In this document: piece after piece, positions 1 through 8,495 of the stretch
Layout of the letters: each line of letters starts with the position of its first letter
Numbering within the stretch: position 1 is the first letter of the stretch
Assembly (NCBI RefSeq): GCF_000497445.1
Contig: NZ_CM002285.1
Span: forward strand, 6,596,908 to 6,627,895
From: Streptomyces roseochromogenus subsp. oscitans DS 12.976
Lineage (GTDB): Bacteria > Actinomycetota > Actinomycetes > Streptomycetales > Streptomycetaceae
Reading direction: 5' to 3'
Length of the DNA: 30,988 nt
Translations under genes and position numbers: made by a program
The notes under the pieces: generated by a model
Seen by the model: only the letters and a program-made list of their open reading frames with translations
Database searches by the model: none
Told to the model about the DNA's origin: nothing

Positions 1-2204
1 CTGCCGCGCGCCTTCCGCGCCGAGGGCGAGGAGTGGGTGGTGTGGGTGACGGACGCGGAGGGCGAGGACGCCCTGGAGTTCGCCCCGGCGACCGGCAACG
101 TGCCCGGCGCGCCCCCGCGCCGGCTCGCCGCCGGACAGCTCGGCCGGGTCCTGGAGCTGGCCATGGCCCCCGACGGCAGCCGGGCCGCCGTAGCCGTCCA
201 CGACGGCAGACTGCTCCTGGTCGAGCGGGAGACCGGCGAGGTCCGCGAGGTCGACCGCAGCGACGACGGCGAGGTGAACGGCCTCGCCTTCTCCCCCGAC
301 TCCGCCTGGCTCGTCTGGTCCCACCCCGGCCCCGCCCGCTCTCCCAGCTGCGCCTCGCCCACACCACCGACCTGTCGGTCACCGAGGCGACCCCGCTGCG
401 CTTCATGGACTACGCGCCCGTCTTCACCCTCGACGGCAAACACCTCGTCTTTCTCTCCAACCGTGCCTTCGACCCGGTCTACGACGAGCATGTCTTCGAC
501 CTCGCGTTCGTGGTCGGTGCCCGCCCGCACCTGATCACCCTGGCCGCCACCACGCCCTCGCCCTTCGGCCCGCAGCGCCACGGCCGCCCCTTCGAGACCC
601 CCGACAAGGACGAGACCCCCGACAGCGAGGGCACCCCGGCCACCCGTATCGACCTCGACGGCCTCGCCGACCGGATCGTGCCCTTCCCGGTCGAGGCCGG
701 CCGCTACTCCACCCTCCGCGCCGCCAAGGACGGCGTGCTCTGGCTGCGCCACCCCGTGCACGGCGTCCTCGGCGCCGCCCGCGCCCACCCCGAGGACCCC
801 GACCCGAAAGCCGAGCTGGAGCGCTACGACCTCGTCCAACGACGCCTGGAGCACCTGGCCTGCGACGCCGACCACTTCGAGGTCAGCGGCGACGGCAAAC
901 GTGTCCTGCTGTGGGCCGACAGCCGGCTCAGGGTCGTCCCCAGCGACCGCCGTACCACCTCCGACGACGACGGCGACAACAGCGTCACCGTCGACCTCGC
1001 CCGCGTCCGCCAGACCCTCGACCCGGCCGCCGAGTGGCGGCAGATGTACGACGAGACCGGCCGCCTCATGCGCGACCACTTCTGGCGGCCCGACCTCGGC
1101 GGCGCCGACTGGACCGGCATCCTCGCCCGCTACCGTCCCCTCCTGGCCCGCCTGGCCACCCACAGCGACCTCGTCGACCTCCTCTGGGAGGTGCACGGCG
1201 AACTCGGCACCTCGCACGCCTATGTCATCCCCGCCCAAGGCCCCGGCGGCGGCCCCCGGCACGGACTGCTCGGCGCCGACATCTCCCGTCACCCGGACGG
1301 AAGCTGGCGCATCGACCGCATCCTGCCCGCTGAGATCTCCGACCCCGACGCCCGCTCCCCGCTCGCCGCGCCCGGCGTCGCCGTCCGCCCCGGCGACGCG
1401 ATCATCGCCGTCGCCGGCCACTCGGTCGACCCGGTGACGGGCCCGGGTCCGTTGCTCGCCGGCACCGCGGGCCACCCCGTCGAGCTGACCATCTCCCCGG
1501 CGGCCGGTGGCGAACCCCGCCACACGGTCGTCGTCCCCGTCGCCGACGAGGAACCCCTGCGCTACCACGCCTGGGTCGCCGACCGCCGCGCCCACGTCCA
1601 CGCCGCCTCCCACGGCCGCCTCGGCTACCTCCACGTACCCGACATGCAGGCCCCCGGCTGGGCCCAGATCCACCGTGACCTGCGCGTCGAGGTGGCCCGC
1701 GAAGGACTCGTCGTCGACGTCCGCGAGAACCGCGGCGGTCACACCTCCCAACTCGTCGTCGAGAAGCTCGCCCGCCGCATCATCGGCTGGGACGTCCCGC
1801 GCGGCATGCGCCCCACCAGCTATCCCCTTGACGCCCCGCGCGGCCCGGTCGTCGCCGTGGCCAACGAGTTCTCCGGCTCCGACGGCGACATCGTCAACGC
1901 GGCGATCAAGGCCCTGGGCATCGGCCCGGTCGTCGGCACCCGCACCTGGGGCGGTGTCATCGGCATCGACAGCCGCTACCACCTGATCGACGGCACGTTG
2001 GTCACCCAGCCGAAGTACGCGATGTGGCTGGAGGGGCAGGGGTGGGATGTCGAGAACCATGGGGTGGATCCGGACGTGGAGGTCGTACAGAGGCCACAGG
2101 ACTGGGCAGAAGGCCGCGACACCCAGTTGGACGAGGCAGTGAGGCTCGCACTGGAAGCGCTGGAATCGGTGCCTGCCAAAACTCCGCCAGGCATGCCGAC
2201 TTAA
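1..2204 (+). CDS. Tricorn protease homologue (S41 family), 5'-partial, with internal frameshift
   Basis: C-terminal two thirds of a tricorn-type serine protease, a cytosolic enzyme that degrades peptides released by the proteasome. The gene is open from base 1, so the start lies outside the window. Propeller-like sequence (FSPDSAWLVWS) runs in frame 1 to about base 342. It then continues in frame 3 (LSQLRLAHTTDLSVTEATPL), so one base (mod 3) is missing near 337-345 in a CTCTCCC run. Downstream come the beta-propeller end, the helical C1 region, a PDZ domain (about 1260-1530) and the S41 core. The catalytic His is in GTSHAY (codon 1215-1217) and the nucleophile Ser in FSGSDGD (codon 1878-1880). 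Translation ends at TAA 2202-2204. As read, no single frame gives the whole protein. The cause could be a recent mutation or a sequencing error. The family assignment is secure; functionality is not. Confidence 0.88.
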   Translation, partial: AARLPRRGRGVGGVGDGRGGRGRPGVRPGDRQRARRAPAPARRRTARPGPGAGHGPRRQPGRRSRPRRQTAPGRAGDRRGPRGRPQRRRRGERPRLLPRLRLARLVPPRPRPLSQLRLAHTTDLSVTEATPLRFMDYAPVFTLDGKHLVFLSNRAFDPVYDEHVFDLAFVVGARPHLITLAATTPSPFGPQRHGRPFETPDKDETPDSEGTPATRIDLDGLADRIVPFPVEAGRYSTLRAAKDGVLWLRHPVHGVLGAARAHPEDPDPKAELERYDLVQRRLEHLACDADHFEVSGDGKRVLLWADSRLRVVPSDRRTTSDDDGDNSVTVDLARVRQTLDPAAEWRQMYDETGRLMRDHFWRPDLGGADWTGILARYRPLLARLATHSDLVDLLWEVHGELGTSHAYVIPAQGPGGGPRHGLLGADISRHPDGSWRIDRILPAEISDPDARSPLAAPGVAVRPGDAIIAVAGHSVDPVTGPGPLLAGTAGHPVELTISPAAGGEPRHTVVVPVADEEPLRYHAWVADRRAHVHAASHGRLGYLHVPDMQAPGWAQIHRDLRVEVAREGLVVDVRENRGGHTSQLVVEKLARRIIGWDVPRGMRPTSYPLDAPRGPVVAVANEFSGSDGDIVNAAIKALGIGPVVGTRTWGGVIGIDSRYHLIDGTLVTQPKYAMWLEGQGWDVENHGVDPDVEVVQRPQDWAEGRDTQLDEAVRLALEALESVPAKTPPGMPT

Positions 2205-2242
2205 GGGGCGCGGGGCTGTATTGATATGCGGCTCCGCCGCGA

Positions 2243-2285
2243 TGGGGGTCCCCCCGGGTTCGAGCGAAGCCGAGAACTTGGGGGA
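2243..2285. repeat. Palindromic GC-rich intergenic repeat, copy 1
   Basis: A 43-bp element made of a G5/C6 block, a core CGAGCGAAGCCGAGA and a closing run of G. The core can fold (CTCG-like arms around GCGAAGC), and the outer C run can pair with the closing G run. A near-identical element lies at 17595-17634 inside a coding gene. Here it sits 39 bp after the tricorn-like gene, where it may act as a transcription terminator. A further TGGGGG/CCCCCA pair follows at about 2280-2298. The rest of the 163-bp spacer (2205-2367) shows nothing else I can name. Confidence 0.75.
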
Positions 2286-2367
2286 TCGATCAACCCCCAC
2301 CGGCCCGCACCTGACCGACTACGATTGGCCCCCGTACTGATCACCGGCGAAAGCGAGCGCACGCGAC

Positions 2368-2721
2368 ATGGCAGGCGAGCCCCAGGAAGACTGCCTGTTC
2401 TGCAAGATCGTCGAAGGGCACATCCCGGCGACGATCGTCCGCGAAACAGAGACCACCGTAGCCTTCCGGGACATAAACCCCCAGGCCCCCACTCACATCC
2501 TGGTGATCCCCAAGGCCCACTACGAGAACGCCGCCGCCCTCGCCGCAGGGGCACCGGAACTCGCGGCCGACGTCCTGCGCGAGACTGCCGAGGTCGCCGC
2601 AGGCGAGGGGCTGGACAGCTACCGAACCGTCTTCAACACAGGCTCCGGCGCGGGCCAGACCGTCTGGCACGCCCACGCCCACCTCCTCGGCGGCCGCGGC
2701 ATGCAGTGGCCCCCCGGATAA
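2368..2721 (+). CDS. HIT family nucleotide hydrolase (HinT-like)
   Basis: A 117-residue histidine-triad protein. Members hydrolyse purine nucleotide phosphoramidates or related AMP conjugates in the cytosol. The triad reads H101-A-H103-A-H105-L-L (motif HxHxHxx) in WHAHAHLLGG, with the usual GQTVWH lead-in. An N-terminal CxxC (C9, C12) fits the zinc-binding subgroup. Length is normal for HinT. The ATG at 2368 gives the full family N-terminus (DCLFCKIVEGHIPA). Only a weak purine stretch precedes it. The stop is 6 bases before the GTG of the next gene, so the two are probably cotranscribed and translationally coupled. The exact substrate cannot be told from sequence. Confidence 0.93.
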   Translation: MAGEPQEDCLFCKIVEGHIPATIVRETETTVAFRDINPQAPTHILVIPKAHYENAAALAAGAPELAADVLRETAEVAAGEGLDSYRTVFNTGSGAGQTVWHAHAHLLGGRGMQWPPG

Positions 2722-2727
2722 CGAACC

Positions 2728-3633
2728 GTGTCCGTACGTGAATTGGTGATCCTTGGCACCGCCAGCCAGGTCCCCACCCGGCATCGCAACCACAACGGCT
2801 ATCTGCTGAGGTGGGACGGCACAGGCATCCTGTTCGACCCCGGCGAGGGCACGCAGCGCCAGATGGTGCGCGCCGGGGTCGCCGCCCACGACCTGAACCG
2901 CATCTGCGTGACGCACTTCCACGGCGACCACTCCCTCGGCCTCGCCGGCGTCATCCAGCGGATCAACCTCGACCAGGTACCGCACGAGGTCACCGCGCAC
3001 TACCCGCGCTCCGGCCGGCGCTTCTTCGACCGGCTGCGCTACGCGACCGCCTACCGGGAGACGGTCGGCATCACCGAGGCGCCGGTCGCCGCCGACGGCA
3101 TCCTCGCGGTGACCCCCTCGTACACCCTGGAGGCCCGCAGGCTGTCGCACCCGGTCGACTCCTACGGCTACCGACTGATCGAACCCGACGGCCGCCGTAT
3201 GCTGCCCGAGCGGCTCGCCGCGCTCGGGATCAAGGGCCCGGACGTCGGCCGGCTGCAGCGCGAGGGCCGGCTGGGGGACGTCACGCTGGAGGACGTCAGC
3301 GAGGTGCGGCGCGGGCAGCGGTTCGCGTTCGTCATGGACACCCGGCTCTGCGCCGGTGTGCACGCCCTCGCGGAGGGCTGCGACCTGCTCGTCATCGAGT
3401 CCACGTTCCTGGACGAGGACACCGAACTGGCCGTGGAACACGGGCATTTGACCGCCGGGCAGGCCGCCGCCGTCGCCCGGGACGCGGGCGTGCGCCACCT
3501 CGTGCTCACCCACTTCAGCCAGCGGTACACCGAGCCCGAGGAGTTCGAGCGGCAGGCACGGGCGGCCGGCTTCGCGGGGGAGCTGACCGTGGCGCACGAT
3601 CTGCTGCGGGTGCCGGTCCCGAAACGGCGATAA
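2728..3633 (+). CDS. rnz: Ribonuclease Z-like metallo-beta-lactamase (tRNase Z family)
   Basis: A 301-residue metallo-beta-lactamase fold protein of the tRNase Z/ElaC type, the endonuclease that trims tRNA 3' trailers. Motif I reads H63-F-H65-G-D67-H68. Later zinc ligands fit VMDTRLC (Asp), HLTAGQ (His) and LTHFSQRY (His), as in short-form RNase Z. The N-terminal LGTASQVPT, with NHNGYLL and DPGEGTQRQ, is also typical. GTG 2728 is chosen because the family N-terminus (RELVILGT) begins here. There is no clear ribosome binding site, which suggests coupling to the HIT gene 6 bp upstream. A large open frame in +3 across this gene is a GC-codon shadow up to 3653. Confidence 0.9.
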   Translation: MSVRELVILGTASQVPTRHRNHNGYLLRWDGTGILFDPGEGTQRQMVRAGVAAHDLNRICVTHFHGDHSLGLAGVIQRINLDQVPHEVTAHYPRSGRRFFDRLRYATAYRETVGITEAPVAADGILAVTPSYTLEARRLSHPVDSYGYRLIEPDGRRMLPERLAALGIKGPDVGRLQREGRLGDVTLEDVSEVRRGQRFAFVMDTRLCAGVHALAEGCDLLVIESTFLDEDTELAVEHGHLTAGQAAAVARDAGVRHLVLTHFSQRYTEPEEFERQARAAGFAGELTVAHDLLRVPVPKRR

Positions 3634-3653
3634 GCCGCCCGTACGATGCTTTG

Positions 3654-4646
3654 ATGCCCCTCCCGAAAGCAGAACTGCACCTCCATGTCGAAGGCACCCT
3701 GGAGCCGGAGCTGGCGTTCGAGCTGGCCGCCCGCAATGGCGTGACCCTCCCGTACGCGGACACGGAAGAGCTGCGCAAGGCGTACGAATTCGAGGATCTC
3801 CAGTCCTTCCTGAACCTGTACTACGAGCTGATGGCCGTCCTGCGCACCGAGCAGGACTTCGCCGACCTGGCGAACGCCTATCTGGCCCGCGCCGCCGCGC
3901 AGGGTGTCCGGCACGCGGAGATCTTCTTCGACCCGCAGGCCCATCTCGCGCGGGGCGTGTCCATGGGCACGGTCGTGGAGGGGCTGTGGCGGGCGCTCGG
4001 CAGCAGCGAGGAGAACCACGGCATCTCCACGAAGCTCATCATGTGCTTCCTGCGCGACGAGTCCGCCGAGTCCGCGCTGGAGACGCTGCGGGCGGCGACG
4101 CCCTACCTGGACCGGATCACCGGGGTCGGCCTGGACTCCGCCGAGGTCGGGCATCCGCCGGTGAAGTTCCGGGAGGTGTACGAGGCGGCGGCCGCGCTCG
4201 GGCTGCGCCGGGTCGCGCACGCCGGTGAGGAGGGGCCGCCGGAGTACATCACCGAGGCCCTGGACGTGCTCGGCGTCGAGCGCGTCGACCACGGGCTGCG
4301 CTGCATGGAGGACCCGGCGCTGGTCGAGCGGCTGGTCCGGGAGCGGATCCCGCTCACCGTGTGCCCGCTGTCCAACGTCCGCCTGCGCACGGTCGACACG
4401 CTGGCCGACCACCCGCTGCCGGCCATGCTCGACGCGGGCCTCATGTGCACGGTGAACTCCGACGACCCGGCGTACTTCGGCGGCTACGCGGGCGACAACT
4501 TCACGGCCGTGCACCGGACCCTGGGCCTGTCCGAGGACCGGCTGCGCGAGCTGGCCCGCAACTCCTTCCTCGCGTCCTTCCTGGAGGACGACGAGGAGCG
4601 CCGGGCCCGCTACCTCGCCGAGGTGGAGGCGTACGACTTTCTCTGA
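3654..4646 (+). CDS. Adenosine deaminase family protein, probably adenine deaminase
   Basis: A 330-residue zinc amidohydrolase of the adenosine/adenine deaminase family, acting in purine salvage. The N-terminal HxH metal site is H9-L-H11-VEG. Other active-site residues are H189-A-G-E192, H213 in VDHGLR, and D270-D271 in NSDDPAYFGGY. The stretches EIFFDPQ, GLDSAEVGHPP and NSDDPAYFGGY match, as I recall them, the bacterial adenine deaminase branch rather than classical Add, so adenine to hypoxanthine is a likely reaction. This is inference and adenosine remains possible. ATG 3654 is 20 bp after the RNase Z stop, and the first residues (MPLPKAELHLH) are the normal start. The gene ends the first operon-like block. 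Confidence 0.9.
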   Translation: MPLPKAELHLHVEGTLEPELAFELAARNGVTLPYADTEELRKAYEFEDLQSFLNLYYELMAVLRTEQDFADLANAYLARAAAQGVRHAEIFFDPQAHLARGVSMGTVVEGLWRALGSSEENHGISTKLIMCFLRDESAESALETLRAATPYLDRITGVGLDSAEVGHPPVKFREVYEAAAALGLRRVAHAGEEGPPEYITEALDVLGVERVDHGLRCMEDPALVERLVRERIPLTVCPLSNVRLRTVDTLADHPLPAMLDAGLMCTVNSDDPAYFGGYAGDNFTAVHRTLGLSEDRLRELARNSFLASFLEDDEERRARYLAEVEAYDFL

Positions 4647-4894
4647 GCGGCGTCGGTTCAGGCGACCGGTGCCGGTGCGGGCGAGGGCGTGGGGTCCACC
4701 GCGTGCTTGATGCAACTTGCTCGCGCGTTCCTGTCCATCGGCCCTGTCCATCGACGGTCGTCGCCCCTCCCTCTCTCGAAGGAGATCCGGAGGTGCGATC
4801 TGTGTCACTTTTTGGTTTGCCGGATGTAGGTCCAGGCCCAAAGCGCTACGGTCGTTCTCATATATGGACGTCATTCATAAAGGGAGATGATCAG
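4647..4894 (+). promoter_or_regulatory. Upstream region of the glucarate genes
   Basis: A 248-bp spacer with no gene. It is less GC-rich near 4800-4890 than its surroundings, which suits a promoter. It holds a 10-bp direct repeat CTGTCCATCG (4731-4740 and 4744-4753), a small dyad TTGATGCAA (4707-4715) and an AT-rich near-palindrome around ATGGACGTCAT (about 4864-4874). Just before the kdgD start lies AAGGGAG (about 4879-4885), a good ribosome binding site. The dyads are candidate sites for a GntR- or IclR-type sugar-acid regulator, but no such regulator gene is in the window. Confidence 0.4.
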
Positions 4895-5842
4895 GTGGGC
4901 GGCGATCCGAGTCCCGAGGGTGTCGCGCGGCGCCTGCGGGAGGGGATGGCGCGTGGGGTGCTGTCCTTCCCGCTGACCGCGTTCCATGACGACGGCTCCC
5001 TCGATCCCGACGGCTTCCGCGCCCATGTCGCGGGCAGGCTCGCCGCCGGGCCCGGTGCCGTCTTCCCGGCCTGCGGCACCGGGGAGTTCTTCTCGCTGGA
5101 CGAGGAGGAGTACCGGACCGTCGTCCGGGTCACCGCCGAGGAGGCGGCCGGAAAGGTGCCGGTCGTGGCCGGGACCGGGTACGGCTGGGCGCAGGCCGCC
5201 CGGTTCGCGCGGATCGCCGAGGAGGCCGGCGCCGACGCCCTGCTGGTGCTGCCGCACTACCTGGTCGACGCCCCGCAGGACGGCCTCGCCGCCCAGCTGG
5301 AGCGGCTCGCCGAACGCACCCGGCTGCCGCTGATCGCCTACCAGCGCGGCCAAGTCGCCTATACGGTGGGCGCGTTGCGGCGCATCGCCCGTATCCCGAA
5401 CGTCATCGGCGTCAAGGACGGCCACAGTGACCTCGACCGGCTCCAGCGCCTCACCCTCGCCGCCCCCGACGGCTTCCTCTTCTTCAACGGCGCCGCCACC
5501 GCCGAGATCCAGGCCCGCGCCTACGCCGCCGTCGGCGTCCCCGCCTACTCCTCCGCCGTGCACGCCTTCGCCCCCGAGATCGCCGGCGCCTTCTTCGCCG
5601 CACTCCAAGACGGGCAGGAGGGTACGGCCGACAAACTGCTGCGGGAGTTCTACGTCCCGTTCGCCGAACTCCGCGACCGCGCGCCCGGATACGCCGTGTC
5701 CCTGGTGAAGGCGGCGGCCCGGCTGCGCGGACAGCGCGTCGGACCCGTGCGCGCCCCGCTCACCGACCCCGCGCCCGCCGACCTCGCCGACCTCAAGGCC
5801 CTGCTCACTGCCGGACTCGACCTCGTAGGAGCCTCCCTGTGA
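4895..5842 (+). CDS. kdgD: 5-dehydro-4-deoxyglucarate dehydratase
   Basis: A 315-residue member of the dihydrodipicolinate synthase/N-acetylneuraminate lyase superfamily. It dehydrates and decarboxylates 5-keto-4-deoxy-D-glucarate to 2-oxoglutarate semialdehyde. The superfamily substrate loop appears as G61-T-G-E-F65, the catalytic Tyr as Y149 (LIAYQR) and the Schiff-base lysine as K174 (IGVKDG). FPACGTGEFFSL and the GVKDGHSDL context are those of KdgD rather than DapA. GTG 4895 is chosen for AAGGGAG nine bases upstream; upstream ATGs (4864, 4887) are out of frame. The stop overlaps the next start (GTGA), and that gene makes its substrate, so the pair is a translationally coupled catabolic unit. 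Confidence 0.92.
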   Translation: MGGDPSPEGVARRLREGMARGVLSFPLTAFHDDGSLDPDGFRAHVAGRLAAGPGAVFPACGTGEFFSLDEEEYRTVVRVTAEEAAGKVPVVAGTGYGWAQAARFARIAEEAGADALLVLPHYLVDAPQDGLAAQLERLAERTRLPLIAYQRGQVAYTVGALRRIARIPNVIGVKDGHSDLDRLQRLTLAAPDGFLFFNGAATAEIQARAYAAVGVPAYSSAVHAFAPEIAGAFFAALQDGQEGTADKLLREFYVPFAELRDRAPGYAVSLVKAAARLRGQRVGPVRAPLTDPAPADLADLKALLTAGLDLVGASL

Positions 5843-7128
5843 CCCGTGACCTGACCATCGCCGAGGTGCGCCTGACGCCGATCCTGGTCGCCGACCCGCC
5901 GCTGCTCAACACCCAGGGCGTGCACCAGCCGTACACCCCCCGGCTGATCGTGGAGATCGTCACGGCCGACGGGATCACCGGGCTCGGCGAGACCTACGGC
6001 GACACCAAGTACCTGGAACTGGCCCGCCCGCTGGCCGCACGGCTCCCTGGACGGTCGGTCATGGATGTGAACGGACTGTTCGCGATCGACCTGGGCGTGG
6101 ACGAGTCCTGCGTCCAGGGCGAGGTGGACGCCGGCGGGCTGCGCGGGGTGCAGAGCGCCGACAAGCTGCGGCTGTCGGTGCTGTCCGCCTTCGAGGTCGC
6201 CTGCCTGGACGCCCAGGGCAAGGCGCTCGGACTGCCCGTGCACGCGCTGCTCGGCGGCAAGCTGCGGGACGCCGTCGAGTACAGCGCCTACCTGTTCTAC
6301 AAGCCGGCCGGGCACCCGGCGGGCGTCCCGGCCGAGCCCGACCACTGGGGTGCCGCGCTCGATCCGGCCGGGGTCGTGGCACAGGCGCGGGAGCTGCGGC
6401 GGCGGCATGGATTCGGGTCGTTCAAGCTCAAGGGCGGTGTCTTCCCGCCCGACGAGGAGATCGCCGCCGTACGGGCCCTCGCCGAGGCCTTCCCCGGACA
6501 CCCGCTGCGCCTCGACCCCAACGGCGCCTGGTCGGTGGAGACGTCCCTGAAGGTGGCGAAGGAACTCGGCGACGTCCTGGAGTACCTGGAGGACCCGACG
6601 CTCGGGACGCCCGCGATGGCCGAGGTGGCCGCCGGGACCGGCGTGCCCCTCGCCACCAACATGTGCGTGACCACCTTCGGGGAGATCAAGGAGGCGTTCA
6701 CCCGCGACGCCGTGCAGGTCGTGCTCTCCGACCATCACTACTGGGGCGGGCTGCGCCGCACCCGCGAACTCGCCGCGATCTGCGCCGCGTTCGGGGTCGG
6801 GATCTCGATGCACTCCAACACCCACCTCGGGATCAGCCTCGCCGCGATGACCCAGGTCGCGGCCACCGTTCCCGGACTGCACCACGCGTGCGACTCCCAC
6901 TACCCCTGGCAGTCCGAGGATGTCCTCACCGAACGGCTCCGCTTCACGGACGGGAGGGTCGTGGTGTCGGACGCCCCCGGTCTCGGTGTCGAGCTGGACC
7001 GGGACGAACTGGCCCGGCTGCACCGGCGGTGGGCCGAGGACGACGGCTCGCTGCGGGACCGCGACGACGCGGCGGCGATGCGGGTGGCCGAACCGGGCTG
7101 GCGGCAACCGGTCATGCCCCGCTGGTAA
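5839..7128 (+). CDS. gudD: Glucarate dehydratase (enolase superfamily)
   Basis: A 429-residue enolase-superfamily dehydratase that removes water from D-glucarate (and L-idarate) to give 5-keto-4-deoxyglucarate. The KxK base is F195-K196-L-K198. Metal ligands fit D226 (RLDPNG), E251 (EYLEDP) and N274 (ATNMC). The His-Asp dyad fits D298 (VLSDHHYWGG) and H325 (SMHSNTHLG). SFKLKGG and HSNTHLGIS are glucarate-dehydratase signatures, which excludes a plain mandelate racemase or muconate cycloisomerase call. The GTG at 5839 overlaps the kdgD stop by four bases. A glucarate permease and the semialdehyde dehydrogenase completing the route to 2-oxoglutarate are not in this window. Confidence 0.92.
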   Translation: MTRDLTIAEVRLTPILVADPPLLNTQGVHQPYTPRLIVEIVTADGITGLGETYGDTKYLELARPLAARLPGRSVMDVNGLFAIDLGVDESCVQGEVDAGGLRGVQSADKLRLSVLSAFEVACLDAQGKALGLPVHALLGGKLRDAVEYSAYLFYKPAGHPAGVPAEPDHWGAALDPAGVVAQARELRRRHGFGSFKLKGGVFPPDEEIAAVRALAEAFPGHPLRLDPNGAWSVETSLKVAKELGDVLEYLEDPTLGTPAMAEVAAGTGVPLATNMCVTTFGEIKEAFTRDAVQVVLSDHHYWGGLRRTRELAAICAAFGVGISMHSNTHLGISLAAMTQVAATVPGLHHACDSHYPWQSEDVLTERLRFTDGRVVVSDAPGLGVELDRDELARLHRRWAEDDGSLRDRDDAAAMRVAEPGWRQPVMPRW

Positions 7129-7203
7129 GCACCTGTCAACCCGCTGCACGGCGCGCCGAGTGGTGCACACTGGCCAGATCCGCACCACGCCAGGGAGCGC
7201 ACC

Positions 7204-8361
7204 GTGACCCCGTCGCACACGATCACCGGAGAGGAACCGGAACACCTCACCCGGGCCGCGCCCTGCCGGGCCCAGGTCGATCCGCTCGCGGCGCTGCGCG
7301 GGCCCGGCGACCCGCCCTGGGACGTCTGTCTGACGGGCACGGTCTTCCTCGACATCATCTTCACGGGCCTGGACTCGGCGCCCGTACGCGGCACCGAGTC
7401 CTGGGCCCGGGGCATGGGCTCAAGCCCCGGCGGGGTCGCCAATATGGCCACGGCGCTGGCCCGGCTCGGGCTGAAGACCTCCCTCGCGGCGGCCTTCGGG
7501 GACGACCACTACGGCGACTACTGCTGGGACGCGCTCGAACAGGGCGAGGGCATCGATCTGTCGGCGTCACGGACCGTGCCCGGCTGGCACTCGCCGGTGA
7601 CCGTGTCCATGGCGTACGAGGGCGAGCGGACGATGGTGTCGCACGGGCACGAGCCGCCGCCTCAGGCCGCGTTCCTCCAGGAGCGGGCCCGGGACCGCGT
7701 CCCCCGCGCACGGGCGGCCGTGGCCTCGCTGACGCCGGGGACGCGCGCGCCGTGGATCACCGCGGCCGCGCGCGAGGGGACCCGGATCTTCGCCGACGTC
7801 GGCTGGGACGACACCGGGGCGTGGGATCTCGCCGGGCTGGCCGATCTGGAGCACTGCGAGGCGTTTCTGCCGAACGCCGAGGAGGCGAAGCGGTACACCG
7901 GGGCGGACTGTCCGCGGATCGCCGCGCATGCCTTGACCGAGTATGTGCCGGTGGCCGTGGTGACGCTGGGGCCGGAGGGGGCGTATGCGGTGGACCGGCG
8001 TACGGGGGAGGCGGCGGAGGTGCCGGCGATCGCCGTGGAGGCGCTGGATCCGACGGGGGCGGGGGATGTGTTCGTCGCCGGGTTCGTGACGGGGTCCCTG
8101 GCGGGGTGGCCGCTGGCGGACCGGCTGGCCTTCGCGGGGCTTACGGCGGCCCTGTCGGTGCAGGAGTTCGGAGGGTCGCTGTCGGCGCCGGGGTGGTCGG
8201 AGATCGGGGCGTGGTGGCGGCGCGTGCAGGCCCTTCCGGGGCAGGATCCGGCGGCGTTGCGGAGGTATGAGTTCCTTGAGGGGCTGGTGCCGGAGGAACT
8301 GGACCGGCCGTGGCCGTTGCGGCGAGCGGTACCGACGATCGGTTTCCGCCACTCCGGCTGA
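7204..8361 (+). CDS. PfkB family carbohydrate kinase
   Basis: A 385-residue ribokinase/PfkB-fold sugar kinase. The first signature includes G76-G-V-A-N80 (SSPGGVANMATALARLGL). The second signature gives D282-P-T-G-A-G-D288, where the last Asp is the catalytic base next to the anion hole. GTG 7204 follows GGGAGCG and begins a plausible N-terminus. The first 40 residues are a longer leader than in most PfkB kinases. The gene lies 75 bp after glucarate dehydratase and may share its transcript. The KdgD route to 2-oxoglutarate needs no kinase, so a 2-keto-3-deoxygluconate role would be only a guess. The sugar substrate is unknown. Confidence 0.88.
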   Translation: MTPSHTITGEEPEHLTRAAPCRAQVDPLAALRGPGDPPWDVCLTGTVFLDIIFTGLDSAPVRGTESWARGMGSSPGGVANMATALARLGLKTSLAAAFGDDHYGDYCWDALEQGEGIDLSASRTVPGWHSPVTVSMAYEGERTMVSHGHEPPPQAAFLQERARDRVPRARAAVASLTPGTRAPWITAAAREGTRIFADVGWDDTGAWDLAGLADLEHCEAFLPNAEEAKRYTGADCPRIAAHALTEYVPVAVVTLGPEGAYAVDRRTGEAAEVPAIAVEALDPTGAGDVFVAGFVTGSLAGWPLADRLAFAGLTAALSVQEFGGSLSAPGWSEIGAWWRRVQALPGQDPAALRRYEFLEGLVPEELDRPWPLRRAVPTIGFRHSG

Positions 8362-8390
8362 CGTACGCGGCGGAAGAGTCACCCTCTGAA

Positions 8391-8405
8391 AAGCCCTACG
8401 GGCTT
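8391..8405 (+). terminator. Small hairpin between kinase gene and phoH
   Basis: A perfect 6-bp stem AAGCCC/GGGCTT around the loop TAC, 30 bp after the kinase stop. No T run follows, as is common for Streptomyces terminators. The short stem makes it a weak candidate. The remaining spacer to 8495 holds a purine stretch (GAGGAGGAAG, about 8465-8474) that is too far from the phoH ATG to act as its ribosome binding site. Confidence 0.4.
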
Positions 8406-8495
8406 GTCAGTGCACCGTCGTACCCTGGAGTCGCGAGGCCGTCCTCAGCCAGACGGCCGTGACGAGGAGGAAGCGCAGGCCTTCAGCGCCGGCCC

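Noticed and set aside
3168..4874. Long minus-strand open frames opposite RNase Z and the deaminase
   Set aside because: They are codon-bias shadows; the plus strand carries intact catalytic motifs and normal gene lengths.
4864..4889. ATG codons at 4864 and 4887 as kdgD starts
   Set aside because: Both are out of frame with kdgD; GTG 4895 is in frame with a ribosome binding site at proper distance.
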